The notes: generated by a model not told the origin, from the letters alone. A stretch of DNA of 64,000 nt from Pseudomonas azotoformans (GCF_900103345.1 NZ_LT629702.1:2232001-2296000); one strand, 5' to 3'. Shown: positions 47,336 through 56,772, numbered from the stretch's first letter. A program made the numbers and translations.

Positions 47336-48508
47336 ATGACCTCCCTCACCGATTCCGCCGTGACTGCTCGAAAAGAAACACTGCCACTGGGGGGATTGCT
47401 GGCCCTGGCCAGCGCCGGCTTTATCACCATCCTGACCGAAGCCATGCCCGCCGGGCTCCTGCCGCAGATGGGCGATGGCCTCGGCGTGTCACCCGCACTG
47501 GTCGGCCAATTGGTTACGCTGTACGCCCTGGGGTCGCTGCTGGCGGCCATCCCGCTGACCCTGTTGACGCGAGGCTGGCGACGCCGTCCCTTGCTGCTGG
47601 TCGCAATTGGCGGCTTTGCCCTGGTCAACAGCGTGACCACGCTCTCCAGCCACTATGGGCTGACCCTGGTGGCGCGCTTCTTTGCCGGTGTATTCGCCGG
47701 ACTGCTGTGGGCGCTGTTGGCAGGCTATGCCAGCCGAATGGTCGCGCCCCACCTGCAAGGCCGGGCCATCGCAGTCGCGATGCTGGGCGCACCGCTGGCC
47801 CTGTCGCTGGGTGTGCCCGCGGGTACATTTCTGGGGGCTGCGGTTGGCTGGCGCCTGAGTTTTGCAATCATGACCGGGCTGACGCTGGTGCTACTGATCT
47901 GGGCACGCCTGCAACTGCCGGATTTCGCCGGTGAACCGGCGGGGAAACGCTTGGGGCTGCTTCAAGTGTTCAGCTTGCCGGGTATTCGTCCGGTGCTGTG
48001 GGTGACTTTTACCTACGTGCTGGCCCACAACATTCTCTACACCTACATTGCGCCGCTGCTGGTGCCGGCGGGGATTGCCGCCGATATTGACCAGGTCCTG
48101 CTGGTGTTCGGCCTTGCCGCGTTGCTGAGCATTTGGCTGGCGGGTGTATTGATTGATCGGTGGCTGTACACGCTGCTACTGGTCAGCTGTGCGCTGTTTG
48201 GCCTGATCGCCTTGGCGCTGGCGTTCTGGATGAACCGGCCGACGGTTATCTACCTCGCGGTCGCCCTGTGGGGCCTGGCGTTCGGCGGGCTGCCTGCATT
48301 GCTGCAAACCGCACTGGCCAAATCGGCAGGTGAGTCAGCGGACGCCGCGCAATCGATGCTGGTGACTGTGTGGAACCTGGGCATTGCGGGCGGCGGCTTG
48401 GCGGGCGGCGTGTTGCTCCAGGGCTGGGGCGTCGCGGCGTTTCCGTGGGCGGTGGTGTTGCTGATGCTGTGGGCATTGGCCGGGGCGTCGAGAGGCGCCC
48501 GCAGCTGA
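47336..48508 (+). CDS. MFS transporter (DHA1/sugar-efflux-like)
   Basis: A 390-residue inner-membrane protein with about 12 hydrophobic segments (LLALASAGFITILTEAMPAGLLPQM; LVGQLVTLYALGSLLAAIPLTLL; LVARFFAGVFAGLLWALLAGYASRM; etc.). The motif LTRGWRRRPLL after TM2 corresponds to MFS motif A. It fits the arabinose/drug efflux DHA1 group. Substrate cannot be told; the divergent LysR suggests an inducible exporter. Confidence 0.87.
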   Translation: MTSLTDSAVTARKETLPLGGLLALASAGFITILTEAMPAGLLPQMGDGLGVSPALVGQLVTLYALGSLLAAIPLTLLTRGWRRRPLLLVAIGGFALVNSVTTLSSHYGLTLVARFFAGVFAGLLWALLAGYASRMVAPHLQGRAIAVAMLGAPLALSLGVPAGTFLGAAVGWRLSFAIMTGLTLVLLIWARLQLPDFAGEPAGKRLGLLQVFSLPGIRPVLWVTFTYVLAHNILYTYIAPLLVPAGIAADIDQVLLVFGLAALLSIWLAGVLIDRWLYTLLLVSCALFGLIALALAFWMNRPTVIYLAVALWGLAFGGLPALLQTALAKSAGESADAAQSMLVTVWNLGIAGGGLAGGVLLQGWGVAAFPWAVVLLMLWALAGASRGARS

Positions 48509-48512
48509 AGAA

Positions 48513-49010
48513 TCAATAAGACCGTACCTGGCTGAGCACCACGGCCGAAAGATACAGACCGGCACCAAATACGCCATGGGACAGCCCACTGCGCAGGCGA
48601 TTTCTCCAAGGTGTTGGTGTGCGAGAAGCCGCCACACCCGCGCCCATCGCGGGCTGCATCACAAAGAAAGGGATCACCACCGTCAGCGTGCCCACCATCA
48701 ACGCAGGCAACCATTGGGGATCATGCAGCCATTGCACCCCGTAGATACTCACCAACAGCGCCGCAAAGGCGATACCCACGGCATAGTGAATCGCCCAACC
48801 CAGCGCCGATTCGCCGCGAACCGGCGAGGCCTTGCCGATACTGGCATGGGCAAACGTGCCGTGACGCAGGTGGCCTGCCCAACGGCCCACCATCGAGTAG
48901 TCGAGCGTTGCAATGCCCAAGCCTTTGAGGATCATTGACCACACATCCATCACGGCAGTCGCCCCGACCCCGATCAATACTAGCCTTACCCCTGCTTCCA
49001 TCGACAACAT
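48513..49010 (-). CDS. DUF2938 family membrane protein
   Basis: A 165-residue protein with four hydrophobic stretches (LVLIGVGATAVMDVWSMIL; LGWAIHYAVGIAFAALLVSIYG; PALMVGTLTVVIPFFVMQPAMGAGVAAS; SHGVFGAGLYLSAVVLS). Sequence features such as DYSMVGRWAGHLRHGTF match DUF2938. ATG 49010 follows GAGGGTAGGTC. Divergent from a MerR regulator with a palindromic operator between. Function unknown. Confidence 0.8.
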   Translation of the reverse strand: MLSMEAGVRLVLIGVGATAVMDVWSMILKGLGIATLDYSMVGRWAGHLRHGTFAHASIGKASPVRGESALGWAIHYAVGIAFAALLVSIYGVQWLHDPQWLPALMVGTLTVVIPFFVMQPAMGAGVAASRTPTPWRNRLRSGLSHGVFGAGLYLSAVVLSQVRSY

Positions 49011-49058
49011 GACCTACCCTCTGATTGATGAGACCTTCGTTCACAGGCAGGATAGAAG

Positions 49059-49074
49059 TTGAAGTCAACTTCAA
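49059..49074. promoter_or_regulatory. Candidate MerR-family operator
   Basis: TTGAAGTCAACTTCAA is palindromic at 14 of 16 positions. It lies between the divergent DUF2938 and MerR genes, 16 bp before the MerR ATG and 49 bp before the DUF2938 start, as expected for a MerR promoter element. Confidence 0.65.
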
Positions 49075-49089
49075 GTCAAGCGAGGCGTC

Positions 49090-49527
49090 ATGGATATCTC
49101 GGAAGTGGCCCGGCGTACGGGACTGCCCTCCTCCACTGTGCGATTTTACGAGAAGGCCGGGTTGATCACCGCGACCAGTGCCCCAGGCAAACGGCGCCAC
49201 TTCAAGCCCGATGTGCTTGATCAGTTGGCGCTGATCGCCCTCGGGCAGGCCGGCGGTTTGTCGCTGGACGAGATCCGCAGCATGCTGCCCTTCGAGGGTG
49301 CGTTGCAGGTGGACAGGCAACTGTTGCTGGACAAGGCCGACAGCATCGACGCGACCATCAAGCGCCTGAAAGCGATGAGCCAGGGCTTGCGGCATGCCGC
49401 GGACTGCCCGGCACCTGACCACGGGCAATGCCCGAATTTCCAGCGTTTGCTCAAGGTCGCGGCCGGCTCCTTGAAAAGCGGCAGGACAAAGCGTGCGTCA
49501 CCGGGCATCCCACTCCAGCGCCCATGA
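49090..49527 (+). CDS. MerR-family transcriptional regulator
   Basis: A 145-residue MerR protein: HTH MDISEVARRTGLPSSTVRFYEKAGLITATSAPGKRRHFKPDVLDQLALIALGQAGGLSLDEIRSML and a coiled helix (about 78-105). A CPAPDHGQCPNFQRLL segment near the C-terminus holds two cysteines that could sense metal or redox state, as in metal-responsive MerR members; this is inference. It probably regulates the divergent DUF2938 gene. Confidence 0.85.
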   Translation: MDISEVARRTGLPSSTVRFYEKAGLITATSAPGKRRHFKPDVLDQLALIALGQAGGLSLDEIRSMLPFEGALQVDRQLLLDKADSIDATIKRLKAMSQGLRHAADCPAPDHGQCPNFQRLLKVAAGSLKSGRTKRASPGIPLQRP

Positions 49528-49564
49528 AAAAGCCCCCGGTCTTTTCAGGCCGGGGGCTTTTTAT
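49527..49564. terminator. Bidirectional intrinsic terminator
   Basis: AAAAAGCCCCCGG and CCGGGGGCTTTTT arms with a 12-nt loop, flanked by A and T runs, between the convergent merR-type gene and ppiD. Confidence 0.9.
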
Positions 49565-49575
49565 TCAAACCGACA

Positions 49576-51450
49576 TCAGAACTTCTTGATGTCAGCCTTG
49601 GTTTCCAACTGCTTGCGGTAGGCCGCGAAGTCCTGCTGGCCGACACGGGAGGCAAGGAAGCGGCGGTATTGCGCCTTTTCTTCGTCCGTTGGCGCAGCGG
49701 CTTCGTTGACGCCGTTCAGGCGCACGATGACCAGGCTACCGTCCGCCAGGGTCACGGTGGTGAAGGTCGGCTTGTCCTTGGCCGCTGGCTTGGGCATGCG
49801 GAACAGGGCTTGCAGCACGGCAGGATCGATCGCTTCCTGGCTACGGGTAGCCGCTTCAGTGACCTTCCAGGCCTGGCCGTCAACCGGCTGGTTCAGCGGG
49901 GTCTTGCCATCACGCAAGATGGCGATCAGCTCGTCAGCGTGAGTCTTGGCAGCCGCGCTGGCGCGCTCCTTGGCCATCTGCGTGCGAATTGCCGCTGCAA
50001 CGCTTTCCAGCGGCAATTGCGAAGGCTTCAGGTGCTCTTTGGCACGCAGCACGATGATGGTTTCCGGGTCCAGCTCGATGGCGCTGCTGTTGGCACCCTC
50101 ATCCAGCACTTCCGGGCTGAACGCAGCGGTGACCACGGCACGATTGGCCGCAACACCTTCGCCACCTTCACGGCCAAACGGCGCGGAGGTGTGTACGGTC
50201 AGTTTCAGGTCAGACGCCGGCTGGGCCAGGTCGGAGGCTTCGAATGCCGCATCTTCCAATTGCTTGGTCGCTTCGACATAACGCTGCTCAACCTGCTGGG
50301 TCTTGAGCTCTTTGGTCAGCTTGTCTTTCAGGCTGGCAAAGGTCGGCACTTGCGGTGCCTCAACGCCCAACAGCTTGATCAGGTGCCAACCGAAGCTGCT
50401 GCGCACCGGCGCCGATACCTGGTCCTTGTTCAACGCGTACAAGGCGGTTTCGAAGTCCGGATCGTAGACGCCAGGGCCGGCAAAGCCCAGGTCACCGCCA
50501 TTGCTGGCCGAACCTGGATCCTGGGAGAACTCCTTGGCCAGGGCTTCGAACTTCTCGCCCTTGGCAAGGCGTGCCTGGATTTCTTCGATCTTGGCCTTGG
50601 CTTGCGCGTCGGTGGTCTTGTCGTTGACTTCAATCAGAATGTGCGCGGCACGACGCTGTTCAGCGAGGTTGGCGATTTCTTTCTGATAGGCGGCCTGCAG
50701 CTCATCATCCTTCACGGTGACCTGGTCGAAGAAGGAAGACTTCTTCAGTTCCAGATAGTCGATGACCACTTGATCAGGGGTCATGAACTCTTTGGCGTGC
50801 TGGTCGTAGTAAGCCTTGACCTCGTCGTCGGTGAGCTTCACCGCAGCGGGGTTGGCCTTGATGTTGACGGTGGCGAAATCGCGGGTCTGCTTTTCCAGGC
50901 GGGCGAATGCCAGGACTTCGGCGTCGGTCACGAAGCCGCTGCCAGCGATACCTGCGCGAATCTGGCCGATCAGCATTTCCTGGGTCAGCATCTGACGGAA
51001 CTGCATACGGGTGTAGCCCAGCTGACGGATCACCTGGTCAAAGCGTTCAGGGCTGAACTTGCCGTCGACCTGGAATTCCGGCGTTTGCAGAATCACCTGG
51101 TCCAGCGCAGCTTCAGAGAAGCCAAACTTGGCGTCGGCAGCGCCTTGCAGCAGCAGCTTGCGATCGATCAGCCCTTTGAGGGCCGCTTCGCGCAGCAGTT
51201 TTTCGTCCAGCAGCGAAGCATCGAAATCCTTGCCCAGCTGTTGCATCAGCTGGCGGCGCTGCATGTCGACGGCCTGGCTCAGTTCGGTCTGGGTGATTTC
51301 TTCACCGTTGACCTTGGCCACGTCCTGCTTGTTGTTACCCGAAGCCTGGAAAATGGCCTCGATACCGGTGAACGCCATCAACGCGACGATGATCCCGATA
51401 ATGGTCTTGGCAATCCAGCCTTGTGAATTGTCCCTGATATTTTGCAGCAT
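49576..51450 (-). CDS. ppiD: Periplasmic folding chaperone PpiD (SurA-N / parvulin domains)
   Basis: A 624-residue inner-membrane-anchored protein: one N-terminal helix (about 16-33, TIIGIIVALMAFTGIEAIF), SurA-type chaperone domain (about 35-225), a parvulin PPIase-like domain (about 265-360; RRAAHILIEV ... FSQDPGSASNGGDLGFAGPGVYDPDF ... FGWHLIKLLGV) and a C-terminal chaperone part. It acts near the Sec translocon on emerging envelope proteins. Next to hupB, as is usual in gammaproteobacteria. Confidence 0.93.
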   Translation of the reverse strand: MLQNIRDNSQGWIAKTIIGIIVALMAFTGIEAIFQASGNNKQDVAKVNGEEITQTELSQAVDMQRRQLMQQLGKDFDASLLDEKLLREAALKGLIDRKLLLQGAADAKFGFSEAALDQVILQTPEFQVDGKFSPERFDQVIRQLGYTRMQFRQMLTQEMLIGQIRAGIAGSGFVTDAEVLAFARLEKQTRDFATVNIKANPAAVKLTDDEVKAYYDQHAKEFMTPDQVVIDYLELKKSSFFDQVTVKDDELQAAYQKEIANLAEQRRAAHILIEVNDKTTDAQAKAKIEEIQARLAKGEKFEALAKEFSQDPGSASNGGDLGFAGPGVYDPDFETALYALNKDQVSAPVRSSFGWHLIKLLGVEAPQVPTFASLKDKLTKELKTQQVEQRYVEATKQLEDAAFEASDLAQPASDLKLTVHTSAPFGREGGEGVAANRAVVTAAFSPEVLDEGANSSAIELDPETIIVLRAKEHLKPSQLPLESVAAAIRTQMAKERASAAAKTHADELIAILRDGKTPLNQPVDGQAWKVTEAATRSQEAIDPAVLQALFRMPKPAAKDKPTFTTVTLADGSLVIVRLNGVNEAAAPTDEEKAQYRRFLASRVGQQDFAAYRKQLETKADIKKF

Positions 51451-51517
51451 GCGTCCCCCAGAAACGGTTGAACTTCAAGAATAGGCAACCGTGGAGCGTG
51501 GGTAGAGTACGGATATA

Positions 51518-51545
51518 AGAAAGGCGCATCCAAGGATGCGCCTTC
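51518..51545 (-). terminator. Intrinsic terminator upstream of ppiD
   Basis: On the minus strand AAGGCGCATCC-TTGGATGCGCCTT is followed by TCTTAT. It ends transcripts coming from hupB or from the structured segment at 51546-51660. Confidence 0.8.
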
Positions 51546-51660
51546 TCGCAACTGGCGGAGCGGACGGGGGTTTTCGTTCTCCCCCCGGCTTGGCGACCCG
51601 ATGCATACATGGGTCTGCTTGCCGCTCCGCTGCCAGGTCGAACCTGCGTCCGACCCGGGT
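51546..51660 (-). other. Structured hupB-ppiD intergenic segment (candidate sRNA or structured 3' UTR)
   Basis: On the minus strand this GC-rich stretch has a long imperfect pairing CTGGCAGCGGAGCGG (51623-51637) with CCGCTCCGCCAG (51553-51564), enclosing a second hairpin (CCGGGGG/CCCCCG around GAGAACGAAAA), and contains GGTTCGACC like a tRNA T-loop. A terminator follows at once. No ORF of note. It is not a canonical tRNA: no matching acceptor stem or anticodon arm. Confidence 0.45.
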
Positions 51661-51681
51661 AGGTAAAGGCTTGGTCGAAGC

Positions 51682-51954
51682 TTAGTTAACGGCTTCTTTC
51701 AGGGCTTTACCGGCTTTGAAACCTGGTTTCTTGGCAGCAGCGATTTGCAGTGCTTTGCCAGTCTGTGGGTTACGGCCAGTGCGAGCTGGACGGTCAGTCA
51801 CAGAGAACGTACCGAAGCCTACCAGTACTACGGAGTCGCCGGCCTTCAGAGCGCCAGTGACGGATTCGATTACTGCATCCAGCGCACGGCCAGCAGCAGC
51901 TTTCGGGATATCAGCGGATGCAGCGATAGCATCAATCAGTTCCGACTTGTTCAC
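51682..51954 (-). CDS. hupB: DNA-binding protein HU-beta
   Basis: A 90-residue histone-like nucleoid protein: [64 protein letters not shown], with the DNA-wrapping arm [12 protein letters not shown]. The start is GTG at 51954, giving MNKSELI; an upstream in-frame ATG would add 28 unrelated residues. AGGGGA precedes the GTG. Lower GC and optimal codons suggest high expression. It follows lon on the same strand. Confidence 0.95.
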   Translation of the reverse strand: MNKSELIDAIAASADIPKAAAGRALDAVIESVTGALKAGDSVVLVGFGTFSVTDRPARTGRNPQTGKALQIAAAKKPGFKAGKALKEAVN

Positions 51955-52102
51955 TCTAAGTCCCCTTATATATCTGTTGAGTATGATTCTAAGTTTTTTG
52001 GTGAAAGCAAAAACCAGTGCTGAATGGCCTACAGACACTTAAGAGCCGCTTTATAACAAGGGCTCTAAAAAGCTGTCAAGGAAGCCCCCAGGCTTTAACA
52101 CA

Positions 52103-54499
52103 TTAATGCGTGCTAATTCTTTCCTTGGAATCAGACTCGCGTTTTTCGTCCTTTGCAACTATCTCCGGAGCCACATCCGGCAAGGGCTCCGGCGCGTATT
52201 GCAGCGCAATTTGCAGGACCTCGTCAATCCATTTAACCGGTTTAATCTGAAGATCCTGCTTGATATTGTCCGGAATTTCCTTCAAGTCGCGAACATTCTC
52301 TTCAGGAATGATCACGGTCTTGATACCACCCCGGTGTGCAGCAAGCAATTTCTCTTTCAGACCACCGATAGCCAATACCTGACCACGCAGGGTGATTTCC
52401 CCTGTCATGGCCACATCGGCACGTACTGGAATGCCGGTCAATGCCGACACCAGGGCCGTGCACATGCCTACGCCGGCGCTAGGGCCGTCTTTGGGGGTCG
52501 CCCCTTCCGGCATGTGGATGTGCGTGTCGTGCTTCTCGTGGAAGTCCAGGGGGATCCCCAGGCTTCTGGCGCGGCTGCGCACCACGGTCTGCGCGGCAGT
52601 GATCGACTCGACCATCACGTCACCGAGGGAACCGGTCTTGATCAATTGGCCTTTGCCCGGGATCACCGCGGCTTCGATGGTCAGCAACTCGCCGCCCACC
52701 TGGGTCCATGCCAGGCCAGTCACCTGGCCGACCTGATCCTGCTGCTCGGCCAGGCCGTAGCGGAATTTGCGCACGCCCAGGAAGTGCTCCAGCGAATCGG
52801 CCGTGACCTTCACCGCGAAGCGTTTTTCCAGTGCATGTTCCTTGACCGCCTTGCGGCAGATCTTCGCAATCTGGCGCTCCAGGCCCCGTACACCGGCCTC
52901 GCGGGTGTAATAACGCACGATGTCGCGGATCGCCTCGACCTCGAACTCGATCTCGCCTTTCTTCAGGCCATTGGCCGACGTCTGCTTGGGCGCGAGGTAC
53001 TTGACGGCAATGTTGATCTTCTCGTCTTCGGTGTAACCCGGCAGACGAATCACCTCCATCCGGTCCAGCAACGCTGGGGGGATATTCATGGAGTTGGAGG
53101 TGCACAGGAACATTACGTCGGACAGGTCGTAGTCGACTTCCAGGTAATGGTCGTTGAAGTTGTGGTTCTGCTCGGGGTCGAGCACTTCCAGCAAGGCCGA
53201 TGCCGGATCGCCACGCATGTCGCTGCCCATTTTGTCGATTTCATCGAGCAGGAACAGCGGGTTGCGCACCCCCACCTTTGTCATCTTTTGAATCAATCTT
53301 CCTGGCATCGAACCGATGTAGGTGCGGCGATGACCACGGATTTCCGCTTCATCACGCACACCACCAAGGGCCATGCGCACGAACTTACGGTTGGTGGCGT
53401 TGGCAATCGACTCGGCGAGGGAGGTTTTACCCACACCCGGTGGACCGACCAGGCACAACACCGGGCCGCGAATTTTCTTCACGCGTTTTTGCACGGCGAG
53501 GTATTCGAGAATGCGCTCCTTGACCTCTTCCAGGCCATAGTGATCGGCGTCGAGAATGTCTTCGGCGCGAGCCAGGTCCAGGCGTACCTTGGTCTGGGCC
53601 TTCCACGGCACCTGCACCAGCCAGTCGATGTAGGACCGCACCACGGTGGCTTCGGCCGACATCGGCGACATCTGCTTGAGCTTGTTCAGCTCGGCGGTCG
53701 CTTTGGTCAGGGCGTCTTTCGGCAGGCCGGCGGCATCGATGCGCTTTTTCAGCTCTTCGATTTCGTTGTGACCTTCCTCGCTGTCGCCGAGCTCTTTCTG
53801 AATGGCCTTCATCTGCTCATTCAAGTAGTACTCGCGCTGACTGCGCTCCATTTGTTTCTTCACGCGACCACGAATGCGCTTCTCGACCTGCAACAGGTCG
53901 ATCTCGGCATCCAGCAAGGCCAGTACATGCTCGACACGGGCCGGCAGGTCGATGATTTCGAGGATGTCCTGCTTCTGCTCGATCTTCAGCGCCATGTGCG
54001 CGGCCATGGTGTCGACCAGGCGGCTCGGCTCATCAATGCTGTTGAGGGATGACAGGACTTCAGCCGGAACCTTCTTGCCCAACTGCACATACTGCTCGAA
54101 TTGCGAGAGTAGGCTGCGTACAAACACTTCGGACTCGCGCTCAGGGGCCTCGACTTCGTCGATCAGCGCCACTTCGGCACGCAGGTGGCCGTCCACCTCC
54201 ATGAAGCGCTCCACCGCACCACGTTGCTCACCTTCCACCAGCACCTTGACGGTGCCATCCGGCAGTTTGAGCAGTTGCAGTACGGTAGCAATGGTACCGA
54301 CGCGATACAGGGCATCTTCGCCCGGATCATCGTCGGCAGGATTTCTCTGGGCCAACAGCAGGATTTGCTTGTCGCCCGTCATCGCGGCCTCGAGGGCTTC
54401 GATAGACTTCTCGCGCCCCACGAACAGCGGGATAACCATGTGCGGATAGACGACGACATCACGCAACGGCAGGAGAGGCAATTCGATGGTTGTCTTCAT
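52103..54499 (-). CDS. lon: ATP-dependent Lon protease
   Basis: A 798-residue AAA+ serine protease: N-terminal substrate domain (LPLLPLRDVVVYPHMVIPLFVGREKSIEAL), Walker A GPPGVGKTSL, Walker B LFLLDEIDK, and the Ser-Lys protease domain with PKDGPSAGVGM (catalytic Ser). It removes misfolded and regulatory proteins. ATG 54499 gives MKTTIELPLLP; the upstream extension lacks similarity. A heat-shock-type promoter lies just ahead. Confidence 0.96.
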   Translation of the reverse strand: MKTTIELPLLPLRDVVVYPHMVIPLFVGREKSIEALEAAMTGDKQILLLAQRNPADDDPGEDALYRVGTIATVLQLLKLPDGTVKVLVEGEQRGAVERFMEVDGHLRAEVALIDEVEAPERESEVFVRSLLSQFEQYVQLGKKVPAEVLSSLNSIDEPSRLVDTMAAHMALKIEQKQDILEIIDLPARVEHVLALLDAEIDLLQVEKRIRGRVKKQMERSQREYYLNEQMKAIQKELGDSEEGHNEIEELKKRIDAAGLPKDALTKATAELNKLKQMSPMSAEATVVRSYIDWLVQVPWKAQTKVRLDLARAEDILDADHYGLEEVKERILEYLAVQKRVKKIRGPVLCLVGPPGVGKTSLAESIANATNRKFVRMALGGVRDEAEIRGHRRTYIGSMPGRLIQKMTKVGVRNPLFLLDEIDKMGSDMRGDPASALLEVLDPEQNHNFNDHYLEVDYDLSDVMFLCTSNSMNIPPALLDRMEVIRLPGYTEDEKINIAVKYLAPKQTSANGLKKGEIEFEVEAIRDIVRYYTREAGVRGLERQIAKICRKAVKEHALEKRFAVKVTADSLEHFLGVRKFRYGLAEQQDQVGQVTGLAWTQVGGELLTIEAAVIPGKGQLIKTGSLGDVMVESITAAQTVVRSRARSLGIPLDFHEKHDTHIHMPEGATPKDGPSAGVGMCTALVSALTGIPVRADVAMTGEITLRGQVLAIGGLKEKLLAAHRGGIKTVIIPEENVRDLKEIPDNIKQDLQIKPVKWIDEVLQIALQYAPEPLPDVAPEIVAKDEKRESDSKERISTH

Positions 54500-54540
54500 G
54501 ATTTCGCCTCTATGACAGTTGAAAAGTAAGCTTGAAACCA

Positions 54541-54569
54541 AGATGGGGGCTGCATGCAAAAAAAACAAG
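54541..54569 (-). promoter_or_regulatory. Candidate sigma-32 promoter of lon
   Basis: On the minus strand CTTGTTT (54569-54563) and CCCCATCT (54548-54541) are separated by 14 bp, close to the heat-shock consensus CTTGAAA-N13/14-CCCCATnT. The predicted mRNA start is about 35-40 bp ahead of the lon ATG. Confidence 0.6.
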
Positions 54570-54622
54570 CTTATTGCCAGCAGTTAAACGCACTAAACGC
54601 TCCGGCGTAAAAAACGCCGTAA

Positions 54623-54654
54623 AAACAAAGGGGCCTCTGGAGGCCCCTTTGTTT
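54623..54654. terminator. Intrinsic terminator between clpX and lon
   Basis: AAACAAAGGGGCCTC and GAGGCCCCTTTGTTT arms form a strong hairpin 21 bp after the clpX stop. A second small hairpin CGGCGT-AAAAA-ACGCCG lies at 54603-54619. Confidence 0.85.
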
Positions 54655-54674
54655 ATACCGACACTGCGACACGC

Positions 54675-55958
54675 TTACGCGTCAGGCGCAGCCTTGGCAG
54701 TCGGCTCACTGTTTTCATAGATATACAGTGGCTTGGACTTGCCTTCTATAACGCTTTCGTCGATCACCACTTTACTCACCTCGGACTGCGAGGGGATCTC
54801 GTACATGGTATCAAGCAGCACACCTTCAAGAATCGAACGCAGGCCACGTGCACCGGTCTTGCGCTCCAGTGCCCGCTTAGCCACTGATTTGAGCGCGTCG
54901 GTACGGAACTCGAGGTCTACACCTTCCATCTCGAACAACTTGGCGTATTGCTTGGTCAGCGCGTTCTTCGGCTCGGTGAGGATCTGAATCAGAGCAGCCT
55001 CATCCAGCTCGTCCAACGTGGCCAGGACCGGCAGACGGCCAACGAATTCCGGGATCAGACCGAACTTGACCAGATCGTCAGGCTCGACTTCACGCAGGGA
55101 CTCGCCTACTTTCTTGCCTTCTTCCTTGCTGCGCACTTCGGCACTGAAACCAATGCCACCACGGGTGGAACGCTGCTGGATCACTTTTTCCAGGCCGGAG
55201 AACGCACCGCCACAGATGAACAGAATGTTGCGTGTATCAACCTGAAGGAATTCCTGCTGCGGGTGCTTGCGGCCGCCTTGTGGCGGTACGGAAGCGACCG
55301 TGCCTTCGATCAGTTTCAACAACGCCTGCTGCACGCCTTCACCGGAAACGTCCCGGGTGATCGACGGGTTGTCCGACTTGCGCGAGATCTTGTCGATTTC
55401 GTCGATGTAGACAATACCCATCTGGGCCTTCTCTACGTCGTAGTCGCACTTCTGCAGCAGTTTCTGAATGATGTTCTCGACATCCTCACCCACGTAGCCA
55501 GCCTCGGTGAGGGTGGTGGCGTCGGCGATGGTGAACGGAACGTTCAGCAGGCGAGCGAGGGTTTCTGCAAGCAGGGTTTTACCCGAGCCTGTAGGACCGA
55601 TCAGCAAGATGTTGCTCTTGCCGAGTTCAACTTCGTCGCCTTTCTTGTCACGCTGGTTCAAGCGTTTGTAGTGGTTGTACACCGCTACGGCCAGAACCTT
55701 CTTTGCACGCTCTTGACCGATCACATACTGGTCAAGGATGCCGCTGATTTCTTTAGGCGAAGGCAATTTATGCGCGCTGCTCTCGGCCTGGGCTTCCTGC
55801 ACCTCCTCACGGATGATGTCATTGCACAGGTCGACGCATTCGTCGCAGATAAACACCGAGGGGCCGGCAATCAATTTGCGTACTTCATGCTGGCTTTTGC
55901 CACAGAAGGAGCAATAGAGCAGCTTGCCGTTGTCCTCGCCGTTGCGGGTGTCAGTCAT
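54675..55958 (-). CDS. clpX: ATP-dependent Clp protease, ATP-binding subunit ClpX
   Basis: A 427-residue AAA+ unfoldase. N-terminal zinc-binding domain with four cysteines (YCSFCGKS ... [10 protein letters not shown]), Walker [13 protein letters not shown], Walker [10 protein letters not shown], and the ClpP-docking IGF-type loop (GIGFSAEV). It feeds tagged substrates to ClpP. ATG 55958 gives [19 protein letters not shown], the family start. Second gene after clpP. Confidence 0.96.
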   Translation of the reverse strand: MTDTRNGEDNGKLLYCSFCGKSQHEVRKLIAGPSVFICDECVDLCNDIIREEVQEAQAESSAHKLPSPKEISGILDQYVIGQERAKKVLAVAVYNHYKRLNQRDKKGDEVELGKSNILLIGPTGSGKTLLAETLARLLNVPFTIADATTLTEAGYVGEDVENIIQKLLQKCDYDVEKAQMGIVYIDEIDKISRKSDNPSITRDVSGEGVQQALLKLIEGTVASVPPQGGRKHPQQEFLQVDTRNILFICGGAFSGLEKVIQQRSTRGGIGFSAEVRSKEEGKKVGESLREVEPDDLVKFGLIPEFVGRLPVLATLDELDEAALIQILTEPKNALTKQYAKLFEMEGVDLEFRTDALKSVAKRALERKTGARGLRSILEGVLLDTMYEIPSQSEVSKVVIDESVIEGKSKPLYIYENSEPTAKAAPDA

Positions 55959-56006
55959 TCGTTCGATCCAAATCCGATAGGCTTGCAACACAAGATGAAG
56001 GCTTAT

Positions 56007-56026
56007 GCGGGCTTTTTCAAGCCCGC
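56007..56026. terminator. Hairpin between clpP and clpX
   Basis: GCGGGCTT-TTTC-AAGCCCGC; with a T-poor flank on the minus strand it is a weak or partial terminator or a processing site within clpP-clpX. Confidence 0.5.
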
Positions 56027-56070
56027 CAGTGGTCGGACATGCCGACCAGCCCTATTTTGAGCGGCTTATA

Positions 56071-56706
56071 TTAAGCGGGGCGCTTTTCGATCACTGCGTC
56101 GATCAGCCCGTACGCACGTGCGGCCTCTGCACTCATGAAGTTGTCGCGGTTGGTATCACGCTCGATTTCTTCCAGCGTGTGCCCACTGTGCTTGGCCATC
56201 AGCGTGTTGAGACGCTCGCGGATAAACAGGATTTCCTTGGCGTGAATTTCGATATCCGACGCCTGGCCCTGGAAACCGCCCAGTGGCTGGTGAATCATCA
56301 CGCGCGAGTTAGGCAGGCAGAAACGCTTGCCCTCGGCACCGGCAGTCAGCAGGAACGCGCCCATGCTGCAGGCCTGGCCGATGCAGGTGGTCGACACGTT
56401 CGGCTTGATGAACTGCATGGTGTCGTAGATCGACATGCCCGCTGTTACCGAACCGCCTGGGGAGTTGATGTAGAGATGGATGTCCTTGTCCGGGTTTTCC
56501 GCTTCAAGGAACAGCAGCTGCGCACAGATCAGGTTGGCCATGTAGTCCTCTACGGGGCCCACCAGAAAGATCACTCGCTCCTTGAGCAGGCGCGAGTAGA
56601 TGTCGTAGGCGCGTTCGCCACGAGCGGACTGCTCGACAACCATCGGGACCAGGCCGCCAGCGGCCTGGATATCAGAGTTCTGCTGAATATAGGAATTACG
56701 GAACAT
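56071..56706 (-). CDS. clpP: ATP-dependent Clp protease proteolytic subunit
   Basis: A 211-residue serine peptidase forming the double-ring chamber. Catalytic Ser114 ([11 protein letters not shown]) and His139 ([12 protein letters not shown]) are visible, with the oxyanion stretch [17 protein letters not shown]-terminal 13 residues are a likely propeptide. Order tig-clpP-clpX-lon on the minus strand is the standard one. Confidence 0.96.
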   Translation of the reverse strand: MFRNSYIQQNSDIQAAGGLVPMVVEQSARGERAYDIYSRLLKERVIFLVGPVEDYMANLICAQLLFLEAENPDKDIHLYINSPGGSVTAGMSIYDTMQFIKPNVSTTCIGQACSMGAFLLTAGAEGKRFCLPNSRVMIHQPLGGFQGQASDIEIHAKEILFIRERLNTLMAKHSGHTLEEIERDTNRDNFMSAEAARAYGLIDAVIEKRPA

Positions 56707-56745
56707 GCTCTGCAGTTACTCCCAAATAGTCATGTCTTGAAAACG

Positions 56746-56772
56746 CATAAGCCAGCGCGAGGCTGGCTTATG
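56746..56772. terminator. Hairpin between tig and clpP
   Basis: CATAAGCCAGC-GCGAG-GCTGGCTTATG, a perfect 11-bp stem 25 bp after the tig stop. There is no good T run, so it may stabilise or process the mRNA rather than end it fully. Confidence 0.65.

Noticed and set aside
51546..51660. tRNA gene in the hupB-ppiD gap, because of GGTTCGACC
   Set aside because: No seven-base acceptor stem, anticodon arm or CCA can be assembled around it.
52106..54052. 648-codon frame antisense to lon, and similar ones antisense to ppiD, clpX and tig
   Set aside because: All are exact shadows of well-identified essential or housekeeping genes and show no protein motifs.
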